Source: Elmis aenea
Taxonomy: Eukaryota > Arthropoda > Insecta > Coleoptera > Elmidae
Direction of reading: 5' to 3'
NCBI GenBank assembly: GCA_947652605.1
Contig: OX393576.1
Coordinates: 17,820,575-17,884,574, forward strand
Length of the DNA stretch: 64,000 nt
Shown: positions 12,581-25,175 of the stretch, one piece after another
How positions within the stretch are numbered: the first letter of the stretch is position 1
Layout: the number at the start of each line of letters is the position of its first letter
Program-made: the position numbers and the translations under genes
The notes under the pieces: model-generated
The model's input: the letters and a program-made list of their open reading frames with translations, nothing else
Database searches by the model: none
What the model was told of the DNA's origin: nothing

Positions 12581-12889
12581 CGATGTCATTTTACGATACC
12601 TGAGTTCGCGCCCCGTTTATCAGGCGCTAAAATTTTTTAACTGGACGAACACGTGCCGCAACATCATCCAGTGTAGTGTTTATTACTCTATTAGTGTCAG
12701 CACTTGGACTTAATTTACGACCTGTTGTCAGATTTTGGGACTACTTTAGTTATCTTCTTGTGCTAAACACTCATGATTAAAACTACAAAAACTGTGTTAA
12801 TTTAAATGGTTGTGTTAACGTGACTTATAATCTGAAGAGACATGTAAAATAAACGTATTAATATATCCATTAAAATTAAACCCATCAGA
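12549..12889 (+). other. Putative 5' untranslated leader of Scr
   Basis: If transcription starts at 12549, this 341-nt stretch is the leader. It passes from GC-rich to AT-rich toward the ATG. An unspliced leader is the simplest reading, but a separate upstream non-coding exon, as in some insect Hox genes, cannot be excluded. Short open frames here do not look coding. Confidence 0.4.
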
Positions 12890-13607
12890 ATGAGTTCTTA
12901 TCAGTTCGTTAATTCTTTAGCGCAGTGTTACGGACAGCAGCCTCGAACAGGCGCCGGGGCTGCAGAAGGCGCTCATCAAGCAGCAAGTCCGGGATCTGAC
13001 TATTACAACCCAAACGCTGCTTCTGCTTCAAGCTACCCTCCGGCATGTTATTCACCCCCACAGGTCGCTCCGCAATACCCTCAACATCCCTACGCAACAC
13101 CAGCACCAGGTCACGGCTTACAAGTACAACCCACAATGGGAGATTACACCCAGCTTCAACCCCAACGTATAGGGGGTAGTTCCACACATCTTCACCATTC
13201 AAGTCCCGGAGCGCAAAGTCCCGGAATTTTAACCGCGGCAGCTAGTTGCAAGTATGCAGATTCTACGTCTACTACGGGAGTCTCATCTCCGCAAGATTTA
13301 AGTACAACAGGAGCACCAGCGCGGACCACGCCGCCGTTAAATAATAGTCAAGCATCTAGTAACAGTAATGCGACTATAACATCAAAAGCTTCTGGACTGA
13401 CGTCGCCGTTATCGGTCAGCACGTCACCACCAGGAAAACAGGCGACATCCTCATCCGCAACATCCCAAAATTTATCCTCTCCTGCTTCAAGCACGAGTTC
13501 AACTTCAAGCACAGAAAAGACAGGTTCAAGCAACAATAATTCCAAGAATTCGCAGTCAAATCCTCCTCAAATATATCCTTGGATGAAAAGAGTTCACTTA
13601 GGACAAA
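12890..13607 (+). CDS. Scr: Sex combs reduced, coding exon 1 (partial gene)
   Basis: Hox transcription factor that specifies labial and first thoracic segment identity in insects; the protein is nuclear. This exon encodes residues 1-239 plus one base. It opens with MSSYQFVNSLAQCYG, the N-terminal motif typical of Scr and close relatives. A Tyr/Pro-rich region follows (about 38-68), then the short conserved SCKYAD (119-124), a long Ser/Thr/Asn-rich linker (about 125-222) and the hexapeptide YPWMKRVHLG (229-238). The hexapeptide contacts Extradenticle, and together with the preceding NPPQI it is the Scr signature. The ATG has a favourable context (CAGAATG) and starts the conserved motif. The exon stops at a GTAAGT donor in phase 1. 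The homeodomain must lie on a later exon and is not in the window. The frame is intact and the base composition GC-richer than its surroundings. Identification is confident. Confidence 0.96.
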
Positions 13608-13613
13608 GTAAGT
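13608..13613 (+). other. Scr intron 1 splice donor
   Basis: GTAAGT follows directly after the Gln codon that succeeds the hexapeptide, leaving one base of the next codon (phase 1). In known insect Scr genes the exon break also falls between the hexapeptide and the homeodomain. Confidence 0.9.
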
Positions 13614-13729
13614 AAATTTACAAGTTATTAAAAAAAAACATGTTTAAACGATTTTAAAATGTGATATTCCGGTGCATTAAATCGCGGCAAAATAAATTGG
13701 TAAATGTTTGAGAGTAGGAGGTAAATTTA

Positions 13730-13890
13730 GGGATGTCATTGCAGCGAAACGTTCCTTTAGTCAGCAGAACAATAAATCAAGCGTCGTGCACTCAGACCGA
13801 CCTTTGGGCTCCATCGGTCCCGGAGTTGAGCGGTCACTTCCCGCCAGACTTACAAGCCGATCTCCGACCGCATTTTAAATATTAATATGC
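13730..13890. promoter_or_regulatory. GC-richer island just inside intron 1
   Basis: About 120-280 bp past the donor the sequence becomes markedly GC- and CpG-rich (around 13790-13870, including CCATCGGTCCCGGAG and CCGATCTCCGACCGC). Then comes TTTAAATATTAATATG, an A/T homeodomain-type core. It has no coding frame linked to Scr and no repeat partner in the window. A promoter-proximal intronic regulatory element is possible. This rests on composition and position only. Confidence 0.3.
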
Positions 13891-15779
13891 GTTTAGACTC
13901 CTTACACGATATCACCCCTAAATCCCTCAATAATTACCGACATCAAAAGAATCAAATCATAAGCTCCACGTTTAAAAAAAGCCAACAATTATATCACTTT
14001 ACTGTAAAACTATGGTTTTATCCGGTAATTATACGTGTCATAAATTGCATTTTAATGATCTCAAAGTCTGCACCGCATTTCATGAGAGCGGAACCAGCAA
14101 ACCAATAAGTTACGCTTACAGCGTTTATCAAAGCGTACAATTATTTTATTCGATTTAGATATATAAACGCATGTATTATTACATTTTCTTTTGAGACTCG
14201 TGAATGCGATAATAACAGATTGTGGTTCCTCAAGGCACGACTCGTAAAAGAAAAAAAGTTGCAACGCCCCTGTAAAAGACGCAATGGTATATCTCTATCT
14301 CCACACCCGTAACAAATAAAATAAACAGACAATAATTCCGCCATAAATCTGGCTGAATGTGAGGATTCATTATGTTTTCAAATTGAAATGGGGTGTAAAT
14401 TTAACGGCAATATCTGCACGTCATAATTTTCGTATGCCTTTTAAACTCTTTTCTTTGCCCTTAAATTATTACCACAACAAAGGGTGATCTCATTCATAAA
14501 ACGGTTTACAAACCAAGAGATACACTCCTTCAGGTAATAATACTTAGAAGTTATCAAAGAAATCGAAAATATGTCTGTTGCTGCGAAACATAATTTACTG
14601 CTGGGGTCGAGGGCTAGGGACGAACACGCTCTAAGTGATATCTAGATTTGTGGTAGGAAGAAGCAAATAAATAAATCTACAAGTGAATAAATAAACGAAT
14701 ACCTATTCATTGTACAATTGAGCACCTCCGTGAAAAGAGACTGACATTTTAATGTTTAAGCGAACAGTTACAATACAAAAAGTCGCTAAGATAATAAAAC
14801 TTACATCACTAGCTTAACCAAAATATATTACTAATGTAGGACAATTTCATGTTTTATTCTGTCCCCGAGATCGACAAATAAAATTATTAGTATGCGTTTA
14901 GTTGAACAAGTTTGGCCACTTTTTGACCCTTTCTAAAGACTATATGTATTTATTAAACTCAACAGTATAATAAAAAAAAAAACTAAAGCCATGTTTAGGT
15001 AACTATAAAAAAGTCAAAAACTAACTTTAAATGTTTAATTCATTGGAAAACTTTTGTATTTAGTAAAGCTTATTTCTTAAATAACACATTTTACACTTCG
15101 CGCTAAAGTCGAACACACCGACAGACACTTGACAAAGAAATCGTGTAACTTGTATAACAGACACAAGTAAATTTTTTTGTTTAATTATATAAGTGTATGT
15201 TGCCGCCAAATAAATAAATTACAAGTGAAAAAGTGTAATAATTAAGTTACCAGTGTAGTCATAAATTGTATGTAGAGCTGCTATAAAAAAAACACTTCAA
15301 CGTGTATAAGCGGTGTACAATCAAAAATATACGTTTGTTTTTTACCATCCGAGACAAGATTAAAATTTAAACCAACTAAATGGCTTTTGACTCAAAATTA
15401 ATAGACGACGCAAGCAGTGTGAAACCTAAAAAGCATATCGCTATGGCTCATTTAAATAACGATTGTTTTAAAAATTACACACTTAACTAAAATTTTGATC
15501 TTTATACTTTTTGACAAAAATATATAAATGTAACATTAAATTTAAATTTTTAAACATGTTTTGGATTAAATCTAAATGTGGCAATGTAAAGATCGCATTT
15601 TTTTTGCGATACCGCCTATTCCGAACTTATTAAAATGTCACTAAAGCACATTTTACCCAGAGGCTCGATTTATAATAAATCTGTACAAATAAAAAAAGCT
15701 CAATAACGTATAGGCGATTGTGCACACGCAAAATGATGGTAAATTAAGTTATTAAGTTGGCAGCCATATTTTACATGCA

Positions 15780-16080
15780 GTAGAAAATTATAGGTGCGAA
15801 TATATGAAATATGCATATAACGTTTTAATTATACAGAAAACGCAACCTCGCAAGTCTGCCCGCCCATTTGTTTATCAACACCAACTTCAGCTGTTTAATA
15901 GTGCGCTCATTGATCGATATTTAACTTTTTATGCCGTGAAAACAATTACGTTAGCATTCTTGATGGCAATTTTACCTGTTTCGTGACGGCAATTCTCCGC
16001 CGGATGCGAACTATTACTTATTATTGGACAACGATAATTTTTTCCAGCTTGTTAAGCGCCATTATAACACTGATATACAA
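15780..16080. promoter_or_regulatory. Non-repetitive GC-richer patch in intron 1
   Basis: Higher-complexity DNA in an AT-rich setting, with CCGCCCATTTGTTTATCAAC, CATTGATCGATATTTA and GACGGCAATTCTCCGCC. No repeat copy elsewhere in the window and no convincing protein. The 60-codon frame here lacks any domain. It is a candidate conserved non-coding element only. Confidence 0.22.
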
Positions 16081-17089
16081 AATTTTTGTTTTGTGATGTA
16101 CGACAGATAATTTCAATGGACTTTTATTGGTGATAATAAAATTTTACTATCAACCAAAGAGTTTAAAAAAACTACCTAAATAACGTTTTGTATTTATTCT
16201 AAAACAAACACTTAATTAAAAATGCCCCATTTTACAGTTCACAGTTTTCTATTTGTTAATTTAGATAAAAGTTTAACATCAACAACTTCGTCTTTACCGA
16301 AGTTCAGTTATGCATTTGTGTAGTGAATATTGCTTCATTATGCCTCAAAAGTGCGTGTAAATGTTGTTTGTATAAAGTTTTTCTTAGGTGCTATCGGTTT
16401 TTTAAAATGAAAAGAGAAATCGTTAATTTAAAAAAAATAATATAAGATGTATTTTGGTGCTCAAGATTGACCAAGGTTTTTCAAATCGCCTTTGCCAAAT
16501 GTGCAGTGTATTTGAGAGGATGGCGAAAGTTTTTATCATTTGCTCTTCTTGGGGTTTTGTGCCGAAAAAAAAAGTCATTGGACAGATTTTAACTTGTGTT
16601 AAACTTGCATATGTAGATTCCTTTAAAAATTAAACAAAACATTGAATAATTATCGCTTCTTTACATCATTAGGCTAGTATTTAACCTTTAAAACATTTTA
16701 GTTCCTAAAGCTAGCAGTAAACGGGACAATTAAATGATGACAGTAATAAAACGGGCCAGTACTTATGGAAAAGGAAACCACTAATTCAAGGTTTTAATCT
16801 AATGCATTAAAATAAACCTTAACTAGTAAAAGTAGCAGCAAATTTAGTGGTTTGAAAGGAGTTTTTAACTAAGGGCGTTGTAAAAATCCGAAGATATGAA
16901 AAGCACGAAAAACTAGTCCAAAAAAACATCAAAAAGATGTACCTACTCGTATATAAATGTTAATCAAAACGTATTTGTAGAGTATAAAACAGTTAAACAG
17001 TATTATATTACATAGGGTTATATTTAAATAATTTGCAGTTCAAGTGGGCCAATAAATAAAATCTCTAAGTGGAATATCTAGAGCAACAG

Positions 17090-17300
17090 GAACTTCTTCA
17101 ACAGGTGTATATATTTTGCGAGCGTCTACACAATCGAATATAAACCCTGTTGGGTAATAATGCGGCAGGAGCAATGGCTTGTGACCCTCAGGCCATAAAT
17201 ATCCCGGCGAGTCTCCGGGATTGCGCTACTTTGTCTATCCCACCACGAACACATGTCTCTATAAACACTATATGTACGATACTTCTTGGACCATATTTTC
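17090..17300. promoter_or_regulatory. Non-repetitive GC-richer patch with CCATAAA core
   Basis: This 200-bp patch includes GGCCATAAATATCCCGGCG followed by GTCTCCGGGATTGCG, and sits in AT-rich intron. CCATAAA is a Hox-type A/T-rich core seen in insect Hox-responsive enhancers, though it is short. No coding frame or repeat partner is found. Status as an enhancer is inference from composition. Confidence 0.25.
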
Positions 17301-17628
17301 GTTTAGCGCCTTAAAAACGTGTTTACAGCTGGTACGGGTTTTATTCATAGCGCATTTTTGTTGTCACAATAAATTTAAAAATTATACAAATAAAACGTGA
17401 TATTAACGAAGACAATTGTGGTGATGAATCTGTTATAATATACCTATTAAAAATAATTTAGTAGTGGAAGAGCCGTCGTGGATGAATCTGTGTCGCCCGG
17501 TTGCGAACATCATATTGGCGCCCTTAAAAGAATAATTTTAATTTAAAAGCAGTAATAGAGTACACTTATGCAATTTTGGAAATTTATTTAATATAAAAAA
17601 CGGCTATAGCATTGTGAATATATTATTA

Positions 17629-17869
17629 CAGAGCTGTGCAAATTCGATGGGATTACATGGGTATCTCGCTTATTAATATTCAAGATAGAGAAATAGTTTT
17701 TTGAGAGAACACTTTTTTCCAATAACTCAAAACCGGAAATGATAGAATATTTGTGAAAACGATTCTGAGTTTGTCTCAAAAAACTGCACATTTTTGGTAA
17801 TTTAACCGTTTCTCTATCCTGTAATTAAGCGAGATACCAATGTAATCCCATCAAATTTGGACCACCCTG
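17629..17869. mobile_element. Hairpin MITE, TA-flanked (241 bp)
   Basis: The left end reads CAGAGCTGTGCAAATTCGAT and the right end is the complement of CAGGGTGGTCCAAATTTGAT. Inner arms continue as GGGATTACATGGGTATCTCG, matched in inverse by CGAGATACCAATGTAATCCC. TA lies directly outside both ends (17627-17628 and 17870-17871), the mariner-type signature. The same arms form the outer ends of the nested element at 59817-61847, so this is a solo copy of that family. It carries no transposase. Confidence 0.72.
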
Positions 17870-20656
17870 TACATAATATATGTCCTTATAATACAGATTA
17901 CATTTCTTAATTAATTTTTTCCGCTTTTATTGTAGAAAATTTGCTCAATAAATCACCAATTTAGAGACCATTGTTTTTTTAAATACTAATTATATTTAAA
18001 TTTGACAATCTGTCCCGCGTCATGGTTGATCTCAGATAATTTTTATCCATTTTAATTTAGAAAATGGTCTTTTTCCAATAACTACTGTAACAGACATTAT
18101 TAAAAATATTCTCAATGCTATTGAAAGGTTTGGAAATAAAAAGGTTGTCATTTGAAAAAAAAAATTGTATTACAGCTAAAGCGTTGATGTTAAGTTTCAA
18201 ATAACATAAAACATTTTCTATTTTATCACGAAGTTCTACGTCAATAAAATTTGACTTATTTTAAAAATTAAGAGTTAATTTAATTTGCAAGTCAGCACAA
18301 TATTTCATTATAATGTTTCTAACTGAAGCTTGCAGTAAAAATATATCATTTTATAACTGAAAAGAATCTTATGCTCTATTAAAATGCTAAATATATTATT
18401 TTTTAACTACTCTACATTCCTAAAAATTTTCCGTCCCCCAAATCTGCCGTCCGGGTGCGTTGCACCCCTTGCGCCCCAGGGTTGTGGCGGTCCTGAGTGG
18501 GGGCAATGTTAATTTACGAATAAACTAAAACATAATCTTGTACAATGTTTTTGCTTGGACAAGGTTTATCCGCAAGATGGTTAGTTTTTAAATAAAATTA
18601 ACATAACCTGTGGGTATCATGTTCAACTACATATATATTTTGTGCAATCTAGGTTTTAGATATTTTTTGATTAAATTTACTTGAGTTTTGATCATACTGT
18701 CTTAGCCTTTTTAAAAAAAAGCGAACACGGCATGGTCTAAACGTCAAGAAGATTGAACCAAGGAAGACGCAGTTGCCAACCCGAACCCCAAGAGTTCAAC
18801 ATAGCAACGGTTGCGAATAAAGAACCAAGAACAAAATAGATACAATTTTATTTTTACTGATTAATGTTAGGACTTCATTATTTTATGTATTAAATTATTT
18901 TGTTTATATACCATTATTGCATTAAGCTGGCATGCAATAAACGTGAAATTCAAAATAAATCTAATTCATTACGGAAATATCTAATGCAATGAAAAACAAA
19001 GGCGTTGATTTAATCTCGTTTTAGTCAGCTATTTAGGTGATACACGGTTTAGGAATTTTAAAAATATGTATAAATTTACAAACGTACGAAAATTATGTCA
19101 TTGACTGTTTTTAAGTAATTATGACCAAGTGATACGCAACAGTAAAAATTACAAATACGTTCATTTTAAAAGTATTATTAACACTAACAAGTTTCTAACA
19201 TTTTTTTGTCTTAAATTTGTGTAGTTTTAATTACGTGTTTTTTGTAATTGTTTGCCATTTTATAGTAATTTTGGAGTAATATTCAAGCAACAATTAGGTA
19301 CTAAAAACTCCTTCTTGAAGTCATTTTTTTTTCACGTAACGATAAATTTTCATTAGACAAAACATAATTTAAACAATACTACAAGCAAACAATAAATAAT
19401 GTAGCTTACTATTGTAACATGTTACTGTTAAACGATAATTGGACATGATTGAACTAAAACAAAAAAGAATAATAGTAGGTATGTGTATTCTATACAGGCT
19501 GATCTTTTTTCAAAAACACAGAATTGGTTATTGGTAGTAGGTAAATTTTTGCGAGGTTTATACATGCTTTTGTTTTAGCAAAAACATCCATGGTTAACTT
19601 GATTTATCCAAAAAACAAAAACAGACTGTTGTTTACAAAGTCGATTAACTTGGCTATTATTCACGGCAAATAAATACAAGAACATCATTTTTCACTTTAT
19701 GTTAAAGATATTAAAAAAAAAGAAGAAATTTTAGTAAATGACAATCAAAGCAAGCCTGGACATAACTGTTTAGGTATTTTTGTTACTGATATTTGATTTT
19801 ACATATTTTAATAGAGCTGCTTAGAGAACCGTGTAACATCAGAGAAACATAAATAGTGTCTTAAATACTGTAAATAAAGAGGTTTTAAGTGTATACCTAC
19901 TGCTTGAAAAGCGACCCTATCAAACCGAACTGAGTATGAACTATAACATTATCCAATAGGAAATCAATTTATAAAATTGCGGAATCATTACTACAACTGA
20001 TTGTCATTCTTAATGGTATTATAATGAAAGGTTGTGTATGGAAATGACTAAAAATGAAGTACACACCACATCTTTCGTGCGCTTCTATCAGCTAAAAGGG
20101 AAAAGGACTTTCTGTGAAATCCAATTACTTTAATTAAATGTAACACACGAATCAATTCATCATCATGGATAATTATTTATAATTACTTTTCAAGTGTGAA
20201 CGCGCAACGTGGAAATTCTCGTTAAACTGGTACAAGATACCTGAAGTAATGCGAGCGTAAAAAGCTTGGACTCGATTTTAAAATATTGATAATATAATAC
20301 AGATATCAAAGAAAAATTATCCGTAATTATTTTTATAATTTAACAAACAGCGATGATAATTCACCGATTACAAACGGAAGTATCATATAGATAGCATCTG
20401 TTTTAAAGTTATACATTTTTACATTAATTATAATAATTGTTGCATTGTCTGTTGTCAGAATTTTTTACGTAATGCTTTTTTGTGACAACGAGGATTAATA
20501 TTTTCCTGAACATTAACCACTTGGGTGCGTTTTACTCCTGTTATAGAGCTTTTTTTAGATTTAAATGTTTTTGTTTGTTAAAGGTCATATTTATAAATTA
20601 TTTCGATGAAATATGGCTAGTTGCACAAATACGAGGTATGTTCGAAAACTTAAGTA
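17870..20656. other. Intron 1, AT-rich, one CG-rich relic
   Basis: Mostly AT-rich filler. At 18421-18510 a CG-rich patch (CTGCCGTCCGGGTGCGTTG, then GCGCCCCAGGG) stands out and may be the worn end of a DNA transposon, but no partner end was found. Near 19493 TATACAGGCTGATC resembles the TACAGGGTG ends common in this window. No gene is seen. Confidence 0.4.
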
Positions 20657-21520
20657 GGGGAGACCGGAGATGAAAGTAAAATGTATTTTGTTTTTATTTA
20701 ATTTCTCATGAAGTATAACAAGTTTTTTACATACAAATTGATTTCATGATAGATTGGACATTTGTCTTCCTTCCAAGATATTTATTTCATATGTTTTGTA
20801 AAGCATATGTGGTAAATTTGTTTTTTTCTGTAGTAAGACAGCTGTTACTTCCAACCTCAACGTTGGGGCTAAAAATAACAATGATCAGGGTAAGTTGTAA
20901 CGGAAAAATAATTTACACAGCTTATAATTAGTAGGTAAATATGTTAGTATTCATTAACAAAATTAATATTTGATTCGAAAATACATATTAGCAAAATGAA
21001 AAAATATGCAAAACTGTGAAACAAGAAGATTCAACAAATTGGAAAATTAATCCAACAAGTTTTGTATGTTCTCATCTACGAAGAAAACCACCAATTGTGC
21101 TAAGAGTGAACATTTGCAAGTAAAAACATTGATTGGGTTGGTTGTAACACTGTTACTTTTGACCCCAAGTGCACACAAAACAAATTGGAGGGAATTCACA
21201 ATTAACCACGATTCCAACGTCAAATTAAATTGCATCCACCAATAGCTAACAAAATTTAGAACATAATAATCTAGGTACTTTTTTGTTCCTCCTTTAAAGT
21301 CACTCGACCGGTGATACAAAGCGTTAACTTTTAGGCGGAAAATAGTGACTCTGGCTGGCAAAAACTTAACCTCTATGACAAATGAAAAATAGCAATGTAG
21401 GTAGGGAGGTGGTTGTAAACAAACATTGCTAAAGCGCTAAGGGCGACATACAACAAAAAATTAAAGAAACTATAGGCACTGTTACAACCTACTCGTGTTA
21501 CTTTTATCCACGGTCTCCCC
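20657..21520. mobile_element. TA-flanked DNA transposon, copy 1 (864 bp)
   Basis: The left end is GGGGAGACCGGAGATGAAAG and the right end the complement of GGGGAGACCGTGGATAAAAG. TA lies outside both ends (20655-20656, 21521-21522). It is the same family as 55783-57097 in opposite orientation: both have GTTACAACCTAC next to one end and share internal motifs such as CAATGTAGGTAGGGAG and AATAGTGACTCTGGCTGGCA. Short open frames (20746-20931, 21047-21361) have counterparts in the other copy but show no transposase motifs. It is non-autonomous. The superfamily is uncertain: a TA duplication fits Tc1/mariner-like elements, while the GGGGAGACC terminus is not a typical mariner end. Confidence 0.8.
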
Positions 21521-21610
21521 TACCGCTTGGCTATTCTAAAAAAAAACAAGAATTTATTTTGAACATATTTTATATTTATTAGTTTAGCCATACCTTAAAA
21601 TACTCTCTAC

Positions 21611-21895
21611 CAGGGCTGCGGATTCGGTAAAAAAAAATCGACTCCGACTCCTGATAATTTTAGTAGTTCGACTCCGGCAAAATTAAATACTAAGGTGTAA
21701 TATAAGAAAGAAAAAAAATATATAAAAAAATTATTTAAAATTCGAGGTTAAATTTTGCGGCAAAGGACCACCTCGCAATTTTTTGTTGTACCTACTCGGA
21801 GGCGGAGTAGGAGTCGGTACATTTTTTCCGACACCGACTCCGACTCCACCGACCAGAAATTTCTTCTGCACTCCGACTCCGGCTCCACATCCCTG
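21611..21895. mobile_element. Short hAT MITE with GACTCCG repeats (285 bp)
   Basis: Begins CAGGGCTGCGGATTCGG and ends CCGGCTCCACATCCCTG, an imperfect inverted pair with the CAGGG hAT terminus. The flanks CTCTCTAC (21603-21610) and CTCTCTCT (21896-21903) agree at 6 of 8 positions; the right side lies in a CT microsatellite, which may have changed length. Tandem GACTCCGACTCC motifs fill both subterminal zones. The open frames on both strands come from this repeat and are not genes. Confidence 0.7.
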
Positions 21896-24101
21896 CTCTC
21901 TCTCTACATAGTTTTCACCTTTATTGAGACATATATCATAACGGGGCATCTGTATATTCTCTTCAAAAACCATGCTAACATGTGAAGATAGCCACTTCTG
22001 CACCGCTCTTTCGAAGCTGGTGTCTCCTTATTATAAATGTCTCAACAAGGGTTGAAAGTAGGTAGAAAAGTAGTTAAAGGTATGGTGAATCTAAAATAAT
22101 TCTAAATAAATTTCTTCTTTAATTGCCAAAATTTACTTACTTTCCAAATATGCCTTGTATGTATTCGTTATAACGAAATACAAAGTTAATACGTCTGGGA
22201 AATTTCCAGTAAAAATTAAGGTAAAGTTAATTAGACAAAATTTACTAAAAACAAAACTTATGCAAAATTTATTCCATGGAGTATCCCGGGAGCGCCATAA
22301 ACAAAATTATAATTAGGATATCTTTAACGCTGAACAATACAAAATCTTTTAATTACACATTACAGCATTAAGTTTTAGCCTTTTGCACTCTTTTTTTTTC
22401 GCGTTTTTTCGTTTAGGTCCAATTGTGCACCGACATAACCCTAATGTGAGTAGTTGATATAAGGTTGGCCGTGAGAATATGATACATAATAAGCACAAGT
22501 ACCATTTATTGGAATTTATAAAAAATACAAGCAGCTTTTTACCAGCTCAATAGATGGCAGACATTGGACTGGAAGTGGCAGTTTATACTGTCGAATACTG
22601 CCCGACATAGGACCGCGAAAGGTTAGAATGCTAGTGAGCGATTCTTTCAATTTTATAATTAATCCGTGGCACGCTAGCCTTTGGCAAAAAACTGAAATTA
22701 GCAGCCCTTGTATTTGGCGCTTCCTGTGCAAGAGTAAGGTGACGAGTTTTACAGCTGTACTTCAGGTAAAGCAGTTGCATAGTTTATCAAATTTACTACA
22801 TCGTAGTGTTTAAATGTTTGTGGATAATTTAAAGGAAATGAAGAAATGTTATTAGGTAAAAATGGCCCAAAAAATAATGGTAATTGCAAGCTGATTCAGC
22901 ACCAATTAATATACTGTGCGTGTGAAGCCCTATCCCTATATTTCTTTATAGTTTTTCAACTTGCATAATCAAGTATTGTAACAGGGCAGCGAAGTTTAAG
23001 CTACGCGACGCAAGTCCGACTCCCGAAGCCACGAATGATTTAAAAGATTACAAAAGAAACGCCTAAGCACCTGCAACAATATGTTTCTTAGTGTATACAA
23101 ATTTTATTTTTTCAATTTCAATTTTTTTCCTGTAAAGTAAACATTGCAAAGCTGCGAAATAGTTTCAGATTATAAATTAACATGAACCAATAAGTTACAC
23201 AAATAATTTTGTACTTCTTTACGTACAATTACGTTCAACAATGTATAAAAAAAAATATTGCAAAAATATTTTTTAATTGTTTGATGTTTGTTTTTTTAAA
23301 AAAATCAGTAAAAAATAAACAATGTAAAAAATTGTAAAAAAATTAAGTTTTAAAAGGATCTTCTGAAACATAACATAACGTTCTTTAAATACGAAACATA
23401 TGCTTCTTACTAAATGTCTCAATTTTCTCACGAACCGTTTCGTTACAACAAATCGTTTCCTATTTTTGGGGTATTGTTTTACACTCAATTTTGCAGTTGC
23501 ATAATATGGCATACTCAAAGATGCCACATGTATTTTGATCTGTTGCATAATCAAGATTACACAAGATGTTCTAATATAAATGGTAATAAAATGTGGGGTT
23601 ATTTATTAATTCGGATGAGCTTACTTAACATGGGTTCAAGTTACGAGATTAAGATATAAAAACCTGTATAAAAACTTCTAGTACAAGATTGCGAGCAGAA
23701 ACAAACATGCTGTAAAAAATTTAGTATGTAATCATTTATATTTAAAAACACAGGATACCTTCGTCATTTTAGTTTTGATAAGCAACAATAATCGTTACAT
23801 TGGTCGTAATAGAATCAGTCAGTAAACAATTAAGATAAAAACTTTTGCTAATTAAAATATTATTTATTCTTGATTTGTTAACAAAAAACTGCAATAAGAC
23901 TTTTAAATAATTTTTTTGATATTAATATTTATATTATTTTATATTACCTGTTTTAGTAAATGCTTACATCTTTTTAGCATTTTATAGTAAAAATAACAAC
24001 CAAATCTAATAAGATTTAAAAAAAAATGGTGTACTTTAGGTTTTCTGTAAAATCTAGAGAAGCGGTTTTTAATTTTTTTAATTCTTAGGGTCCCTTTACA
24101 C
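21896..24101. other. Intron 1 between two hAT elements
   Basis: AT-rich, no confident gene. Short frames at 22516-22813 and 23273-23659 on both strands have no recognisable domains. The last 8 bases (24094-24101, CTTTACAC) are the left target duplication of the interrupted hAT element. Confidence 0.45.
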
Positions 24102-25175
24102 CAGGCCCTTGCAACCTTTTAAGCCAAAGGGCCAATTGCAAATTTTATGAAATCGCAATGGGCCGCACCACTTTCTAGTAGATATGGAGATTCTTCTAAA
24201 GTCTGTTTGATACTATACTATTTTTTCGTTTAAGAAAATCGTATACGGTTTTTAATACAAAAATTTCGTGCAAGAATTTAGCATGGAAATTTACATTGTA
24301 CTATTTTTTGGTACGAAAACTCCAATATATTTTGGTTACTTTTTAGTAACTTTTATCATATTTTGTTGGCACCTTGAGTAACCATGTCAAATGTTCAATT
24401 TGAACACAGAACAAAAAGCGAATCATTTTCAAATTTAACGTAGGTATATAACGCTTGTCCCATTTTACATATTTATTCCTACAAAATAAATTGTGAGAGA
24501 TTACCGGTAATAAGCAGTATTTAACATCGTCTGATTGGTTCAGTTAACCTAACCCACAAATGACATGCGGTCAGATACATACAGTAGAATACGCATGCGC
24601 CCATGCTAAAATTGGACGCATTTCGGACCGTAGTAATTTCGTACAATATTTTCGTTCAAGATTTTTAATTTCTGATTAACACCGTACTAGAAAATCGTAC
24701 CTATACGATTTTCTTAAACGAACAAATACACTGAGAAAAATAAAATTGTTGTTTCAATACATTTCCCGTTTTTGAAATTTTTGTGGCTATTCAATACATA
24801 ACATATTTCAGATAAAACTTAGTTTTTTGAATTAAAATTTGTGTTAAGTTCATTTAAAACAAGAAAGGTTTTGAAAAGTAGATGTTTGTCGTTTTAAATT
24901 GTTTTGGGTTGAATCAAAACATTAAAGTTTTGAAACAAAAATTTAATACACCTCATATTTTGATTCAATACTTTACGTTTTGAATTTAAATGTTGACAGT
25001 TTTAATTGAAAACTGATATGTTTAAAATTCACAAAACTTGTCGTGCGCATGCTTCTGAAGCATCATCGGCGATACTGATGATCGCGCTTGATCAGACATT
25101 TTGCGTGGAACAATAATTTTGGTGATATCAGTTGTCATCTTATAAGGTGTTAATAAGTGTAAGTGTGTGATACCT

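Larger units (their letters stand above)
13891..17628. other. Intron 1, proximal part, otherwise featureless
   Basis: Apart from the two GC-richer patches noted separately, this stretch is AT-rich intron. I see no transposon ends, tandem array or RNA gene in it. Confidence 0.45.

Noticed and set aside
12247..12713. Overlapping frames of about 100 codons upstream of the Scr ATG
   Set aside because: They lie in the putative promoter and leader; GC-rich DNA has fewer stops. No conserved peptide is visible.
12909..13545. Reverse-strand frames across the Scr exon
   Set aside because: Shadows of the real coding exon on the opposite strand.
21731..22003. Gly/Val/Pro-rich frame on the reverse strand and Ser/Arg-rich frame on the forward strand
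   Set aside because: Both are translations of the GACTCCG subterminal repeat of a hAT MITE.
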